Positions 45,142 through 52,969 of a stretch of DNA of 64,000 bases are shown here, piece after piece. The stretch is taken from positions 52,803 to 116,802 of the IMG/VR virus record IMGVR_UViG_3300010413_000004; one strand, 5' to 3'. The notes beneath the pieces were generated by a model. It did not search any database. It worked only from the letters and a program-made list of their open reading frames with translations, and was not told the origin of the DNA. Origin of the DNA: a virus. The position numbers and the translations under genes are program-made. Numbering within the stretch: position 1 is the first letter of the stretch; every line of letters begins with the position of its first letter.

Positions 45142-45699
45142 CTACATTGAACTGCGCTTATATGTCATAAAGCGTAGGTTTCCTTCTTCTGTTCCTTCAA
45201 CAATACTAAACTTTTTCACAATAGTATTGATCGGAAACGTTATATCACATTGATATTCCTTGTCATCATCGATCACTGTCATGTACACAGTTGTGGCCCA
45301 ATTAAGAGCTTCTACAAACATTCGGTAACCACCAATGACGAACACATCACGCGAATCTTCTTCGTCAAGAGATTGGACGGCCTCTCGTATACTTGAAACG
45401 ACAGTAGCTCCAGGTGCCTTAAACTTTGGATTACTGGTAACCACAAATGATTGGCGACCTGGAAGGATTTCAGTTATTTTACCTTTAGTTTTATTCTTCT
45501 TGCGGCGACGTTTAACCATTGCAAGTATATCATTATAGGTTTTTCGTCCCATGATACAAACACCTCCTTGCGTCACTTCTTTGAAGTGTTTGAGATCTTC
45601 AGGATATGACCAAGGAATTTTTCCATCTTTTCCAAACCCACCATACTTGTCGACAGCCACAATTATGGATAACGGTTGCATGTTGACTCTCAAACTCAT
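45142..45699 (-). CDS. frd: Dihydrofolate reductase
   Basis: 185 residues, or 179 from the internal ATG at 45681. Motifs: LSIIVAVDKYGGFGKDGKIPW, FKEVTQGGVCIMGRKTYNDI and DVFVIGGYRMFVEAL, all classical DHFR segments (substrate and NADPH sites). It restores tetrahydrofolate used by thymidylate synthase at 46042. The ATG overlaps the previous stop by four bases (ATGA). Confidence 0.94.
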   Translation of the reverse strand: MSLRVNMQPLSIIVAVDKYGGFGKDGKIPWSYPEDLKHFKEVTQGGVCIMGRKTYNDILAMVKRRRKKNKTKGKITEILPGRQSFVVTSNPKFKAPGATVVSSIREAVQSLDEEDSRDVFVIGGYRMFVEALNWATTVYMTVIDDDKEYQCDITFPINTIVKKFSIVEGTEEGNLRFMTYKRSSM

Positions 45700-46040
45700 G
45701 ACTTACCTACAGTAATGGTATATTCGAGGCTGGTGGTATTGACACAATTGCGTTGCACATACTTAATCGTCAAGTGAAAGATTCCATTATTCATGTCACT
45801 GAACTTATTGTTACGACGATCACATATGACATCAGCTCGAATGATAGTGCCAGAATCGACTAACATTTTCAGTTCATGGGCAAGCACATACACCATAAAG
45901 TCTGCCGGTCTCGAACTTACTTCCCATTCATTTCCAAATTCACCAAAGGCTTCTTTGGTCATACTGTGTATTTGGTCAGCAAGACGTCTACTACTGACTG
46001 ATTTTGATACTAACTCATACTCAATTGGAAGCACTTTCAT
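45696..46040 (-). CDS. Small hypothetical protein between thymidylate synthase and DHFR
   Basis: 114 residues. An N-terminal helical part (SRRLADQIHSMTKEAFGEFG) is followed by strands (RADVICDRRNNKFSDMNNGIFHLTIKYVQ). No family recognised. It sits one base from the thymidylate synthase gene and overlaps DHFR, so it is co-translated with the nucleotide genes. Confidence 0.6.
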   Translation of the reverse strand: MKVLPIEYELVSKSVSSRRLADQIHSMTKEAFGEFGNEWEVSSRPADFMVYVLAHELKMLVDSGTIIRADVICDRRNNKFSDMNNGIFHLTIKYVQRNCVNTTSLEYTITVGKS

Positions 46041-46041
46041 G

Positions 46042-47034
46042 TTATACGCTCACCGGCATTTTAATTGGAGGGTGACTCTCATAGTTAACGATTTCAAAGT
46101 CGTTGATTGTGAAGTCGTTGATCTCTTTGACGTCTGGTTTTAGCCGAAGAGTAGGTGAAGGATACAGGACTCGCGTTAACTGTTCTTTCAGTTGCTCGGT
46201 GTGGTCATTATAAATGTGAATATCACCTCCCGTCCATACAAATTCACGAGCAACGAGTCCTGTAACTTGAGCAATCATATGCGTCAAGATGCTATATTGT
46301 GCAATATTAAAAGGTACACCAAGACCAACATCTGCCGAGCGTTGGTATAGGTGACACCGCAATTCTTTTCCATCGGACCAGAATTGAACAAATGCGTGAC
46401 ATGGTGGAAGCACCATTTCGTCAATTTGAGCTACGTTCCATGCGTTAAGGATGATCCGTCGGTCAAACGGATTGGTTCGAAGCTGATGGATGATGTTGCC
46501 GATTTGGTCAATCTTTCCTGTCATCATACCAAAAGCATTTGGGTCGAGTACTTCTCCATCCCCATCATCCAAGACGATATGTTTTTCGATGGAACGAGCA
46601 ATATCAGAATCGATTGTTTCAAAAGTTGGAACTGCTCTCCATTGAGCTCCATACCCAGGACCGATCCCGCCCCAGGCTTGTGCAAATTCATCATCGTTTC
46701 GAATTTTTTCGACAAACTCGTCAAGAGAAATATCATTTCCAGTCCTTTTAACGTACTTTGCATGTGGCCACTCATTCCAAATGCCAACGTTATTGTCTAC
46801 GAGGTATTTGATATTTGTGTCACCCGCTAAGAACCAAAGGAGCTCGTGAATAATTCCACGAGTGAATACTTTTTTGGTCGTCAGAAGAGGAATGCTGCTG
46901 TCACTGAGATCAAACCGCATTTGTTGAAATGGCAAACTGCGTGTTCCAGTTCCAGTCCGGTCTCCTTTTGGAATGCCGTGCCGAAAAATATTCTCGACTA
47001 ATGAGAGATATTGTTTATCGTGATAGTGTTGCAT
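46042..47034 (-). CDS. td: Thymidylate synthase (ThyA type)
   Basis: 330 residues from the ATG at 47034, chosen because GAGGA lies five bases upstream; a TTG at 47046 is the longer choice. Catalytic Cys in LPPCHAFVQFW, then QRSADVGLGVPFNIA and FVWTGGDIHIYNDH. It makes dTMP from dUMP with methylene-tetrahydrofolate. About 30-40 residues are inserted before the active site relative to E. coli ThyA (264), as in T4 Td. No intron is seen in the gene. Confidence 0.95.
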   Translation of the reverse strand: MQHYHDKQYLSLVENIFRHGIPKGDRTGTGTRSLPFQQMRFDLSDSSIPLLTTKKVFTRGIIHELLWFLAGDTNIKYLVDNNVGIWNEWPHAKYVKRTGNDISLDEFVEKIRNDDEFAQAWGGIGPGYGAQWRAVPTFETIDSDIARSIEKHIVLDDGDGEVLDPNAFGMMTGKIDQIGNIIHQLRTNPFDRRIILNAWNVAQIDEMVLPPCHAFVQFWSDGKELRCHLYQRSADVGLGVPFNIAQYSILTHMIAQVTGLVAREFVWTGGDIHIYNDHTEQLKEQLTRVLYPSPTLRLKPDVKEINDFTINDFEIVNYESHPPIKMPVSV

Positions 47035-47042
47035 TGCTGTCC

Positions 47043-47365
47043 TCAAACGTGTGGTGGATATAGTATGTCTTTGTATTTAATCAAAAACAAGTAGGGCTTA
47101 AATGTCCTAATTTCAGCATCTGTAAACCTAAATTGTCGCCTACGCTGATACCTATTATAAGAATAATGATATGGTGATCGTTTACTATAATCTTCTAAAA
47201 CCTCATGGAACGCAAGGTTTTTGAGTTGTGAACGATCGACCGCTTTTCGAATGCTTTGTTGTTTTCAACGTACGTTGCAAAACCAAGAGTTGTAGTTTCG
47301 TCTGTTTTAAAATTTTTACGTTCCTGAAACCCAACGTACATTCTATCGGTAATAACAATGGCCAT
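47043..47365 (-). pseudogene. Frameshifted small gene (or programmed -1 frameshift)
   Basis: Frame 1 starts at the ATG at 47365 (overlapping the stop of the upstream gene) and stops at TAG 47195 after 56 codons; it begins MAIVITDRMYVGFQER and holds FATYVENNKAFEKR. The -1 frame, open from about codon 35 onward, reads AVDRSQLKNLAFHEVLEDYSK and runs to TGA at 47043, nine bases from the thymidylate synthase ATG. Joined with one -1 shift near 47250-47220 the product is about 107 residues. The downstream frame looks coding and has no start of its own. It is a broken gene, a sequencing error or real frameshifting. Confidence 0.65.
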
Positions 47366-47562
47366 CAAACTACCTCGTATAAATCAGACATACGTACCCA
47401 CTTAGCCCACGAGCCAAGTTCTCTATCAGTGGGCTTAATTTCAAAAAGCTCATCAATTTTACTGCGCAACTTCTTCTGAGCTTTTCTTCCTGTCAGTTGC
47501 ACCTCAATCCCATCATAGATGTACGTTTTTGGTCGCTGGGCTGTTGATGAGAATTCCGGCAT
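47365..47562 (-). CDS. Small conserved phage protein
   Basis: 65 residues: TYIYDGIEVQLTGRKAQKKL, then EIKPTDRELGSWAKWVRMSDLYEV. This 'GIEVQLTGRKA ... GSW-KWVR' plan occurs as a small unnamed protein in other T4-type phages, to my recollection. AGGTAAC precedes the ATG. It overlaps the MazG-like gene by 50 bases and the next gene at TGATGG. Confidence 0.6.
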   Translation of the reverse strand: MPEFSSTAQRPKTYIYDGIEVQLTGRKAQKKLRSKIDELFEIKPTDRELGSWAKWVRMSDLYEVV

Positions 47563-47890
47563 ATTTGTTACCTTTGACTTGAAGTTGGTTGTATAATTCT
47601 TGCACTAATTGTATAGGTGACATCGCAGGATGCAATTTTGCAAGAACACCCATGACACAATAAATCACGTCAGCTGCCTCACCAAATGGCGATTCGAGCT
47701 CTTTAGTTTTGTGTACGTTATAACCACATTGTGTAAGCACAACCTCCCCAAATTCACCAACTTCCTCGCCCAACTTCGCATAAAGGGCAATGGCTGGCAT
47801 GTCTTCCAAATTTTGGATAATTCTAAACATTGCAGTCATTATGCCATCAACTGTTTCTGCTTGTATGTCTTGGTCAGTTGTGTGTGTCAT
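47513..47890 (-). CDS. MazG-like nucleotide pyrophosphohydrolase
   Basis: 125 residues. The MazG-type helical core is LYAKLGEEVGEFGEVVL (ExxE...E ligands) and GEAADVIYCVMGVLAKL. It is one of three MazG-like genes in the window and overlaps its neighbours at both ends. Function as an NTP/dNTP pyrophosphatase is inferred from the fold. Confidence 0.78.
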   Translation of the reverse strand: MTHTTDQDIQAETVDGIMTAMFRIIQNLEDMPAIALYAKLGEEVGEFGEVVLTQCGYNVHKTKELESPFGEAADVIYCVMGVLAKLHPAMSPIQLVQELYNQLQVKGNKYAGILINSPATKNVHL

Positions 47891-48075
47891 CTTAGTATCT
47901 TTCCGCTTGGAGGTCTAGTATCGCCCCCACCACGTAAAATTGCAACGTTATCGTTTAACTGTTTGGCGAGGCGTTCTGCCACGTCAGTGTCCAGATGAAC
48001 TGTTGTGATTAATCCATCACCAGTACGAAATGACATAAAGATTTTTTCTTCGTCGTAGTCTATTCCAGCTTTCAT
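47887..48075 (-). CDS. Very small hypothetical protein
   Basis: 62 residues, starting MKAGIDYDEEKIFMSFRTGD, with a strand-helix plan (VHLDTDVAERLAKQLND). It overlaps the Thg1-like gene by four bases and the MazG gene by four bases. Family unknown. Confidence 0.55.
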   Translation of the reverse strand: MKAGIDYDEEKIFMSFRTGDGLITTVHLDTDVAERLAKQLNDNVAILRGGGDTRPPSGKILR

Positions 48076-48830
48076 GATTCTTGAGCCTCCAGGTGCTTGT
48101 CAACGTATTCGCGGTCTTGTGTGAAGATCGGAATTTCACGATCAACGCGAACTTCTGTTTCCGGCTCACCATCAGTAACACGAGCCACAACACGCTCAAC
48201 GCAAGTGCCACGACGTTTCCAAGTATCGATGTTGTTCCAATTTACACCGTGGTCCTCCATCAACATATCTTGAATTTGGCTGACATTTTTCTCGTGCATC
48301 TGTTTGTGACTAAAATAGTGTCTTCCAAGCATTTGAACGCTGTTACGACTTGCATCCTGTTGGCGCCAAATGAAATAGTTCGTTACTTCTTCTTTTGGTA
48401 GGTTAAAGACGCGAGCATCGAACATTGCTGGTGTAACATTTCCACTAGCAAAAGTGTTGTTGAAATAGGCAGTGGACATGGATGCAGCAACAGAAGCCAT
48501 CTTTTGAATACTATTGTCAAACCATTGGCTGGTTTCCAATTTTTTCCAGTCATTAATCAGAATAGAAATCTCGTCAGATTGAGTATATCCAAGCACAGCA
48601 TTCTGAACATTCTCAATTAATAAACGAGTGGTTTCGGTCATGGCCACATTCATAATATCACTAAACGGATCGTCTTGGAGTCCAAAATCGATCTTTTTGA
48701 GTTGCTTGGTCCAAGTGTGAAACGCCTTACCATCAATACGAATGATGACAGGTGTGCGCTTCATCAGTTTAGCTTTGGGAATGGCTTCGTATCCCTTCAT
48801 GCGGTCACCCAGTGAATCTTTTTTGCTCAT
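48072..48830 (-). CDS. Thg1-like 3'-5' RNA polymerase (tRNA-His guanylyltransferase family)
   Basis: 252 residues. The palm motifs are VIIRIDGKAFHTW (metal Asp, D33) and GYTQSDEISIL (D86, E87), with SVAASMSTAYFN and FNLPKEEVTNYFIWRQQDASRNS, a highly typical Thg1/TLP signature. These enzymes add nucleotides to the 5' end of RNA in the 3'-5' direction. It could add G to tRNA-His or repair damaged tRNA 5' ends, which could counter tRNA cleavage. It is near the tmRNA and a weak PTH2-like gene. Confidence 0.93.
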   Translation of the reverse strand: MSKKDSLGDRMKGYEAIPKAKLMKRTPVIIRIDGKAFHTWTKQLKKIDFGLQDDPFSDIMNVAMTETTRLLIENVQNAVLGYTQSDEISILINDWKKLETSQWFDNSIQKMASVAASMSTAYFNNTFASGNVTPAMFDARVFNLPKEEVTNYFIWRQQDASRNSVQMLGRHYFSHKQMHEKNVSQIQDMLMEDHGVNWNNIDTWKRRGTCVERVVARVTDGEPETEVRVDREIPIFTQDREYVDKHLEAQES

Positions 48831-49357
48831 TGTGCTAGACCAAATGTGTTGAGTTTTTCACAGAGTTGAACTTCCCAGTCACTGTATTCCCAGACGAGTG
48901 GAACGTCGGTTTCAATTCCCCAGTCATTGTCGGGAGATACTTTCATCGTCCCGAAGTTCTTGATTAAGACTCGAGGAGAGGGTGACTCATCAGTCGATAC
49001 TATCCGTTTACGAAATAGTGCAGCCGTCTCGTAGATCTTTCTTGGAAGAACGATACCGATACTCGTAGGTGATCCCCACAGGGCATCCATTTCTTCGTAA
49101 AAGATTTCCCATGGGTATGGATTACGATCATCACTGAAAAGTTGTCGGAGGTTGTTTATGTTTTTAGCATACCCAGCATTTAACAGAATTATTGTTTTGT
49201 GATTGGTTGCCCAATCCGACAAGATCTCCATTTTGGAATTGAACGTATCACCTTCAACAGGCATGTATTTTACGAACATGTCTGACACTGCGTGTGCAGC
49301 TTGAATTCCTTGTTGGATGCTGGATAGGTACATGTTACCAAAAAAGTAAGCGCGCAT
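48827..49357 (-). CDS. Hypothetical protein with weak peptidyl-tRNA hydrolase 2 resemblance
   Basis: 176 residues. The opening AYFFGNMYLSSIQQGIQAAHAVSDM recalls the GK-x-A-Q-xx-HA core of archaeal/eukaryotic Pth2, with QxxHA conserved, but the rest does not obviously fit and it is longer. I treat Pth2 as a hypothesis. AGGAA precedes the ATG; it overlaps the Thg1-like gene by four bases. Confidence 0.6.
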   Translation of the reverse strand: MRAYFFGNMYLSSIQQGIQAAHAVSDMFVKYMPVEGDTFNSKMEILSDWATNHKTIILLNAGYAKNINNLRQLFSDDRNPYPWEIFYEEMDALWGSPTSIGIVLPRKIYETAALFRKRIVSTDESPSPRVLIKNFGTMKVSPDNDWGIETDVPLVWEYSDWEVQLCEKLNTFGLAQ

Positions 49358-49413
49358 TTAAAATTCCTGTAGTTGTCATTTATAGGGAATTTTACACGCT
49401 TTACGTAGTAATG

Positions 49414-49764
49414 TCAAGGAGAATTGTGATGAACTTTGATGAGTTGAGATAGTTGATACTCTGTTTTTGTAGCTATTTCAGATATGTAAAATAGGTACAC
49501 GGAGTACCACAGTTCTAGCAGGACGAAGGTCGCCATATGGAGAGCAGCGAAGCTGGGAACAAAAAAGAGTAAATGAATTAATAATGTGGTGACAAGGGCT
49601 ACGGCAATCAAGTGAGCAAGATCGACGGTATCTGCGTGGTGATAGTATGAGCGAGAGGCAAATACGATTTTTCCTAAGCACACCGTAGTTTGTATTCCCC
49701 ATGCCACCAAAACGCCTGAGATGATACTAAAAATATATGGCAACATCATAATTAGGTATTCCAT
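49414..49764 (-). CDS. Membrane protein, three helices
   Basis: 116 residues with three hydrophobic segments (LPYIFSIISGVLVAWGI, LAHLIAVALVTTLLIHLLFF and a third ending VYLFYI) and a short polar C-terminus. AGGTAG precedes the ATG. It lies beside another membrane protein and a divergent third one, suggesting lysis or envelope functions, but I recognise no holin family. Confidence 0.6.
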   Translation of the reverse strand: MEYLIMMLPYIFSIISGVLVAWGIQTTVCLGKIVFASRSYYHHADTVDLAHLIAVALVTTLLIHLLFFVPSFAALHMATFVLLELWYSVYLFYISEIATKTEYQLSQLIKVHHNSP

Positions 49765-49781
49765 TATTATCTACCTATATG

Positions 49782-50084
49782 TTAGTGGTTATTTTTTATT
49801 GCAAACTGCTTCTTTACGGTCAATACATCTGATTTGAGTTCGATCACCAAGTCTTCAACGTGATCGATTTTCTGTAACAGAACCTCCGAATTACCGGTCA
49901 TATTATTCTGTTCGTTGAGCAGTATGGAGGCAGGAGGATCTTCGACGACCAGCATTCCAGCTAAACCTATCATTATTCCAGCTATGATTGTAATAGCAAT
50001 TCTAAATCCAAAAAATGATACGCAAGTGCCACAACACTCTTCTTTTCCACCAAAATGCATTTCGCAATCTTCAGCACGTTTCAT
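49782..50084 (-). CDS. Cys-rich membrane-anchored protein
   Basis: 100 residues. A Cys-rich start (DCEMHFGGKEECCGTC) is followed by one long helix (RIAITIIAGIMIGLAGMLVV) and a coiled-coil tail (IDHVEDLVIELKSDVLTV). Excellent ribosome-binding site AAGGAGG. It begins about 25 bases after a CATAAATA box. Function unknown; a spanin or anchor-type role is possible. Confidence 0.65.
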   Translation of the reverse strand: MKRAEDCEMHFGGKEECCGTCVSFFGFRIAITIIAGIMIGLAGMLVVEDPPASILLNEQNNMTGNSEVLLQKIDHVEDLVIELKSDVLTVKKQFAIKNNH

Positions 50085-50108
50085 GAGATAAACCTCCTTA
50101 GCTACGCT

Positions 50109-50116
50109 TATTTATG
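50109..50116 (-). promoter_or_regulatory. Late promoter box CATAAATA (leftward)
   Basis: Minus-strand CATAAATA, 24 bases before the start of the Cys-rich membrane protein gene. A rightward partner box lies 48 bases away. Confidence 0.5.
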
Positions 50117-50163
50117 CCAAGTCGCGATTTTTTGTTACTTTATGGTCAGATTATGTCTGAAAG

Positions 50164-50171
50164 CATAAATA
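50164..50171 (+). promoter_or_regulatory. Late promoter box CATAAATA (rightward)
   Basis: Plus-strand CATAAATA, 26 bases before the ATG at 50198. Confidence 0.5.
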
Positions 50172-50197
50172 AAGGGCGAAACTATGGAGACGACACC

Positions 50198-50524
50198 ATG
50201 AACAATCAGCAACAGCCACAATCTGTCAGCACTCGCAGATCTCCTATAACTTTGCATCTCAGGGACGTGTTTCTTGTTCTAACGGCCGTGGTATCAATTG
50301 TCGCAGCTTGGGGAATGTACGGAACGAGGTTATCTGTGGCTGAAGAAAAGTTAGTATCTATAGGAAATAATTTATCTGATATACGCCAGATGGTCAAAGA
50401 CCTCAAGAAAGAAGGGAAAAGTGATCAAGCGGTGTTCCGCATTGAACTAACAAACCTAGAGACTAGATTGCGCCGGTTAGAAGAGGAGCAGGCGCGAATC
50501 CAAGGTATACTTAAACACCATTAA
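50198..50524 (+). CDS. Membrane-anchored coiled-coil protein
   Basis: 109 residues from the ATG at 50198 with GGAG eight bases upstream; earlier in-frame ATGs (50114, 50153) lie before the late box. A single transmembrane helix (VFLVLTAVVSIVAAWGMYG) leads to a coiled coil (LSDIRQMVKDLKKEGK and LETRLRRLEEEQARIQG). The layout (one anchor, long periplasmic-type coiled coil) resembles inner-membrane spanins, though this is only a plan-level similarity. Confidence 0.65.
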   Translation: MNNQQQPQSVSTRRSPITLHLRDVFLVLTAVVSIVAAWGMYGTRLSVAEEKLVSIGNNLSDIRQMVKDLKKEGKSDQAVFRIELTNLETRLRRLEEEQARIQGILKHH

Positions 50525-50548
50525 AAAAGGGCCTTTAGGCCCTTTTTT
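50523..50548. terminator. Bidirectional terminator
   Basis: Stem AAAAAAGGGCC / GGCCCTTTTTT with a TTTA loop, shared by the rightward coiled-coil gene and the leftward PhoH gene, overlapping both stops. Confidence 0.92.
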
Positions 50549-51302
50549 AATCTTCCTCCGAAGCTACAATCCACGACTTAACGAACTCGCTTCGAACAAT
50601 ATCGTGTCTATTAAACTCGATACAGTCAAACTTTTCCATTCGTCTGAATACATCAATTGCCTTAGCCATTCCTGAAACGTCGCCTCGACGCATGCCCAAG
50701 TCAGACTGTTTAATATCTCCAGTGAATATAATTCTAGTATTTGTACCGATTCGTGTCATTATGGTATTGATTTCGTGAAAAGTCATATTTTGACCTTCGT
50801 CCACTACAACGACCGCATTATCCCATGTCAAACCGCGTAAAAACGTTGTTGACATGAATTCGATCATCCCAGCGTCTTTCATATCATTGTATGTGGAAGC
50901 TCGTCCAAAGAGCTCATACATAGTATCTTTATATGGTAGTTCATATGCAGCTAGCTTTTCTTCAAGTGTTCCAGGAAGATGTCCAACCTCACGTGTTGAT
51001 ACAGCAGAACGAATAATAATGACACGAGTTTGCTGTTGCGTTAGGAGTTCATTCATTGCCAAGTATAGAGCCAAAAATGTTTTTCCTGTGCCAGCTGAAC
51101 CGTGTGCACAAATGTGTTGGTCATTAAACCATGAGTGAAATAGATCTTCTTGTGATCTCGTGAGGGGGTGTACGTCTTTCAAATCTTGAATATTCCAGCT
51201 TTTTCTTTTGCGGCCCTCATCTTGGGCCTTTCCGTTAAGCATCAATGCTGCTGATAGTGCATCGATCTCAGCCTGACGGCTTCGGCGGGCTTTTTTCGCC
51301 AT
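50547..51302 (-). CDS. phoH: PhoH-like ATPase
   Basis: 251 residues. Walker A GSAGTGKTFLALYLA near 68, Walker B AVVVVDEGQN, then TGDIKQSDLG: the PhoH signature. PhoH proteins are frequent in phages and in phosphate-regulated bacterial genes, with an RNA helicase-like role proposed. AGGAGG precedes the ATG, and a CATAAATA box lies 42 bases up. Confidence 0.93.
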   Translation of the reverse strand: MAKKARRSRQAEIDALSAALMLNGKAQDEGRKRKSWNIQDLKDVHPLTRSQEDLFHSWFNDQHICAHGSAGTGKTFLALYLAMNELLTQQQTRVIIIRSAVSTREVGHLPGTLEEKLAAYELPYKDTMYELFGRASTYNDMKDAGMIEFMSTTFLRGLTWDNAVVVVDEGQNMTFHEINTIMTRIGTNTRIIFTGDIKQSDLGMRRGDVSGMAKAIDVFRRMEKFDCIEFNRHDIVRSEFVKSWIVASEED

Positions 51303-51343
51303 TATGAACCTCCTGTTGGTTGGTTTTTGAGAGGATACAAATA

Positions 51344-51351
51344 TATTTATG
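51344..51351 (-). promoter_or_regulatory. Late promoter box CATAAATA upstream of phoH
   Basis: Minus-strand CATAAATA between the terminator at 51363 and the PhoH start. Confidence 0.45.
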
Positions 51352-51362
51352 GCAAATAAAAA

Positions 51363-51389
51363 GAGCGTTAGAGATTAACTCTAACGCTC
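51363..51389 (-). terminator. Rho-independent terminator after the SpoVR gene
   Basis: Eleven-base stem GAGCGTTAGAG / CTCTAACGCTC, then a T-run on the minus strand. It ends the PrkA-YeaH-SpoVR unit 28 bases past its last stop. Confidence 0.88.
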
Positions 51390-51417
51390 TCATATTTAAG
51401 AGATTTTCAATTGATAA

Positions 51418-52959
51418 TTATACGTCTGGTTCATCAGATACATAATAATCATATGTTACCTCTCCATCTTTTAGTCCAATCACTACTTTTACGTCGCCTG
51501 TAATGGAATCAACCGATTCGAGTGTGACATCGTACCCCCACAAAAATGAAATGTAACGTAGCGTATCAACTGCAGTTTCGGTTGAAAGTGGCCTTCCGTT
51601 AACCATATTGTGTTGCAACCCAAGTCGTCGGTCGCCCCATCTATCAACATCATACACTTGGATATCTGGTATCATCATTCCGATATTGTATTGTTGAGCT
51701 AGAGTATCTCGTACTTTCTTGTATCCTGACTGATTGTGAATGCCTGTAACTTCCAACATTGGATCGCGTTCATCATCCTGTATAGCGAACATTCGGAAAT
51801 CTCTCATCACTTTAGGCGATAGAAACTGCTTAATAAAACTCTCATCTTTGAAGTTCTCTACCGCCCATTTGATAGTTCCTAACCAATCTCCACTGCCAAC
51901 CCACTCTTGATTGGAAAACCACTCACGATCCTCATCAGTGGGGTCGGTTGCTACACGCTCGATGTCACAATACATAGCAAAACCAAGTGCGTAAGGATTG
52001 AAACTATCAAACTTGCGTTGAGTGAGAACGTTGGCGTGCGAATGGTAAAATTCTAACATTGCTCCATGATCGAGAATTCCTTCATCGTGCAAGTCATGAA
52101 TGATCTTATAATGGAAGAACGTTGCGCATCCTTCGTTCATCATCTTTGTTTGATATTGTGGATAGAAATACTGAGAAACCTTGCGAACAATTCTCAGCAA
52201 TTCTCGTTTCCACGTTTCCATGCGAGGTGCATTCTTTTCAATAAAGTATATGATGTTTTCCTGTGGTTCCGAAGGAAAACGTTCACGTTCTGCGTCTTTA
52301 GCTTCGACGCTATCCGTTACGGGAATTGTTCGCCAAATGTCGTTGATTTGAGATTGAAGATAACGCTCGCGTTCTTCTTGAAGCTTTTCTTCTTCTGCAG
52401 CAGACAGCTTCGTCGGACGACTATATTTGTCAACGCCATGCATCTCAATTGCGTGCGCTGCATCAAGTACAGCCTCCACTTCACCAATACCATACATCTC
52501 TTCACATTTGCTCACATATCGTTTTGCGAACAGAAGATAGTCGATAATGCCTTCAGCGTCTGTCCATTGTTTGAACAGGTAGTTGTTCTTAAAGAAGAAG
52601 TTGTGACCAAAAGCAGCATGAGCGATAACCAGCGTTTGCATCAACATCGTGTTCTCTTCCATAAGATATGAAATGCAGGGATTGGAGTTGATTACAATCT
52701 CATATGCAAGGCCCATGTAACCACGTTTGTATGCTTCAGTTTGCTTAACAAACTGCTCGCCGTGTGACCAGTGAGGATAGAAAACAGGAAGCCCATGAGA
52801 TGTGTACGCATCCAACATTTGCTCGGAAGAAATAATTTCGAGCTGATTGGGGTACACATCAAGATCGTACTTGGACTTGGCAATTCGTTCGATGTGCTCG
52901 TACACATCCTCAACGTCACCAAACGTCCATTCTTGTCCCGATTTAATTTTAAGTGTCAT
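51418..52959 (-). CDS. spoVR: SpoVR/YcgB-family protein
   Basis: 513 residues from the ATG at 52959, preceded by GAGGAA; E. coli YcgB is 510. SpoVR signatures: YPNQLEIISSEQMLDAY, LPVFYPHWSHGEQF, AYEIVINSNPCISYLMEENT and VIAHAAFGHNFFFKNN, and later GCATFFHYKII. The family occurs with PrkA and YeaH in bacterial stress operons; in Bacillus SpoVR affects spore cortex, in enterics YcgB is a starvation-stage protein. The biochemical role is unknown. Ten bases separate it from yeaH. Confidence 0.93.
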   Translation of the reverse strand: MTLKIKSGQEWTFGDVEDVYEHIERIAKSKYDLDVYPNQLEIISSEQMLDAYTSHGLPVFYPHWSHGEQFVKQTEAYKRGYMGLAYEIVINSNPCISYLMEENTMLMQTLVIAHAAFGHNFFFKNNYLFKQWTDAEGIIDYLLFAKRYVSKCEEMYGIGEVEAVLDAAHAIEMHGVDKYSRPTKLSAAEEEKLQEERERYLQSQINDIWRTIPVTDSVEAKDAERERFPSEPQENIIYFIEKNAPRMETWKRELLRIVRKVSQYFYPQYQTKMMNEGCATFFHYKIIHDLHDEGILDHGAMLEFYHSHANVLTQRKFDSFNPYALGFAMYCDIERVATDPTDEDREWFSNQEWVGSGDWLGTIKWAVENFKDESFIKQFLSPKVMRDFRMFAIQDDERDPMLEVTGIHNQSGYKKVRDTLAQQYNIGMMIPDIQVYDVDRWGDRRLGLQHNMVNGRPLSTETAVDTLRYISFLWGYDVTLESVDSITGDVKVVIGLKDGEVTYDYYVSDEPDV

Positions 52960-52969
52960 GAGATTCCTC

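Noticed and set aside
50114-50197. Longer N-terminus for the coiled-coil membrane protein (ATG at 50114 or 50153)
   Set aside because: These starts precede or overlap the late box and lack a good ribosome-binding site; 50198 has GGAG at proper spacing.
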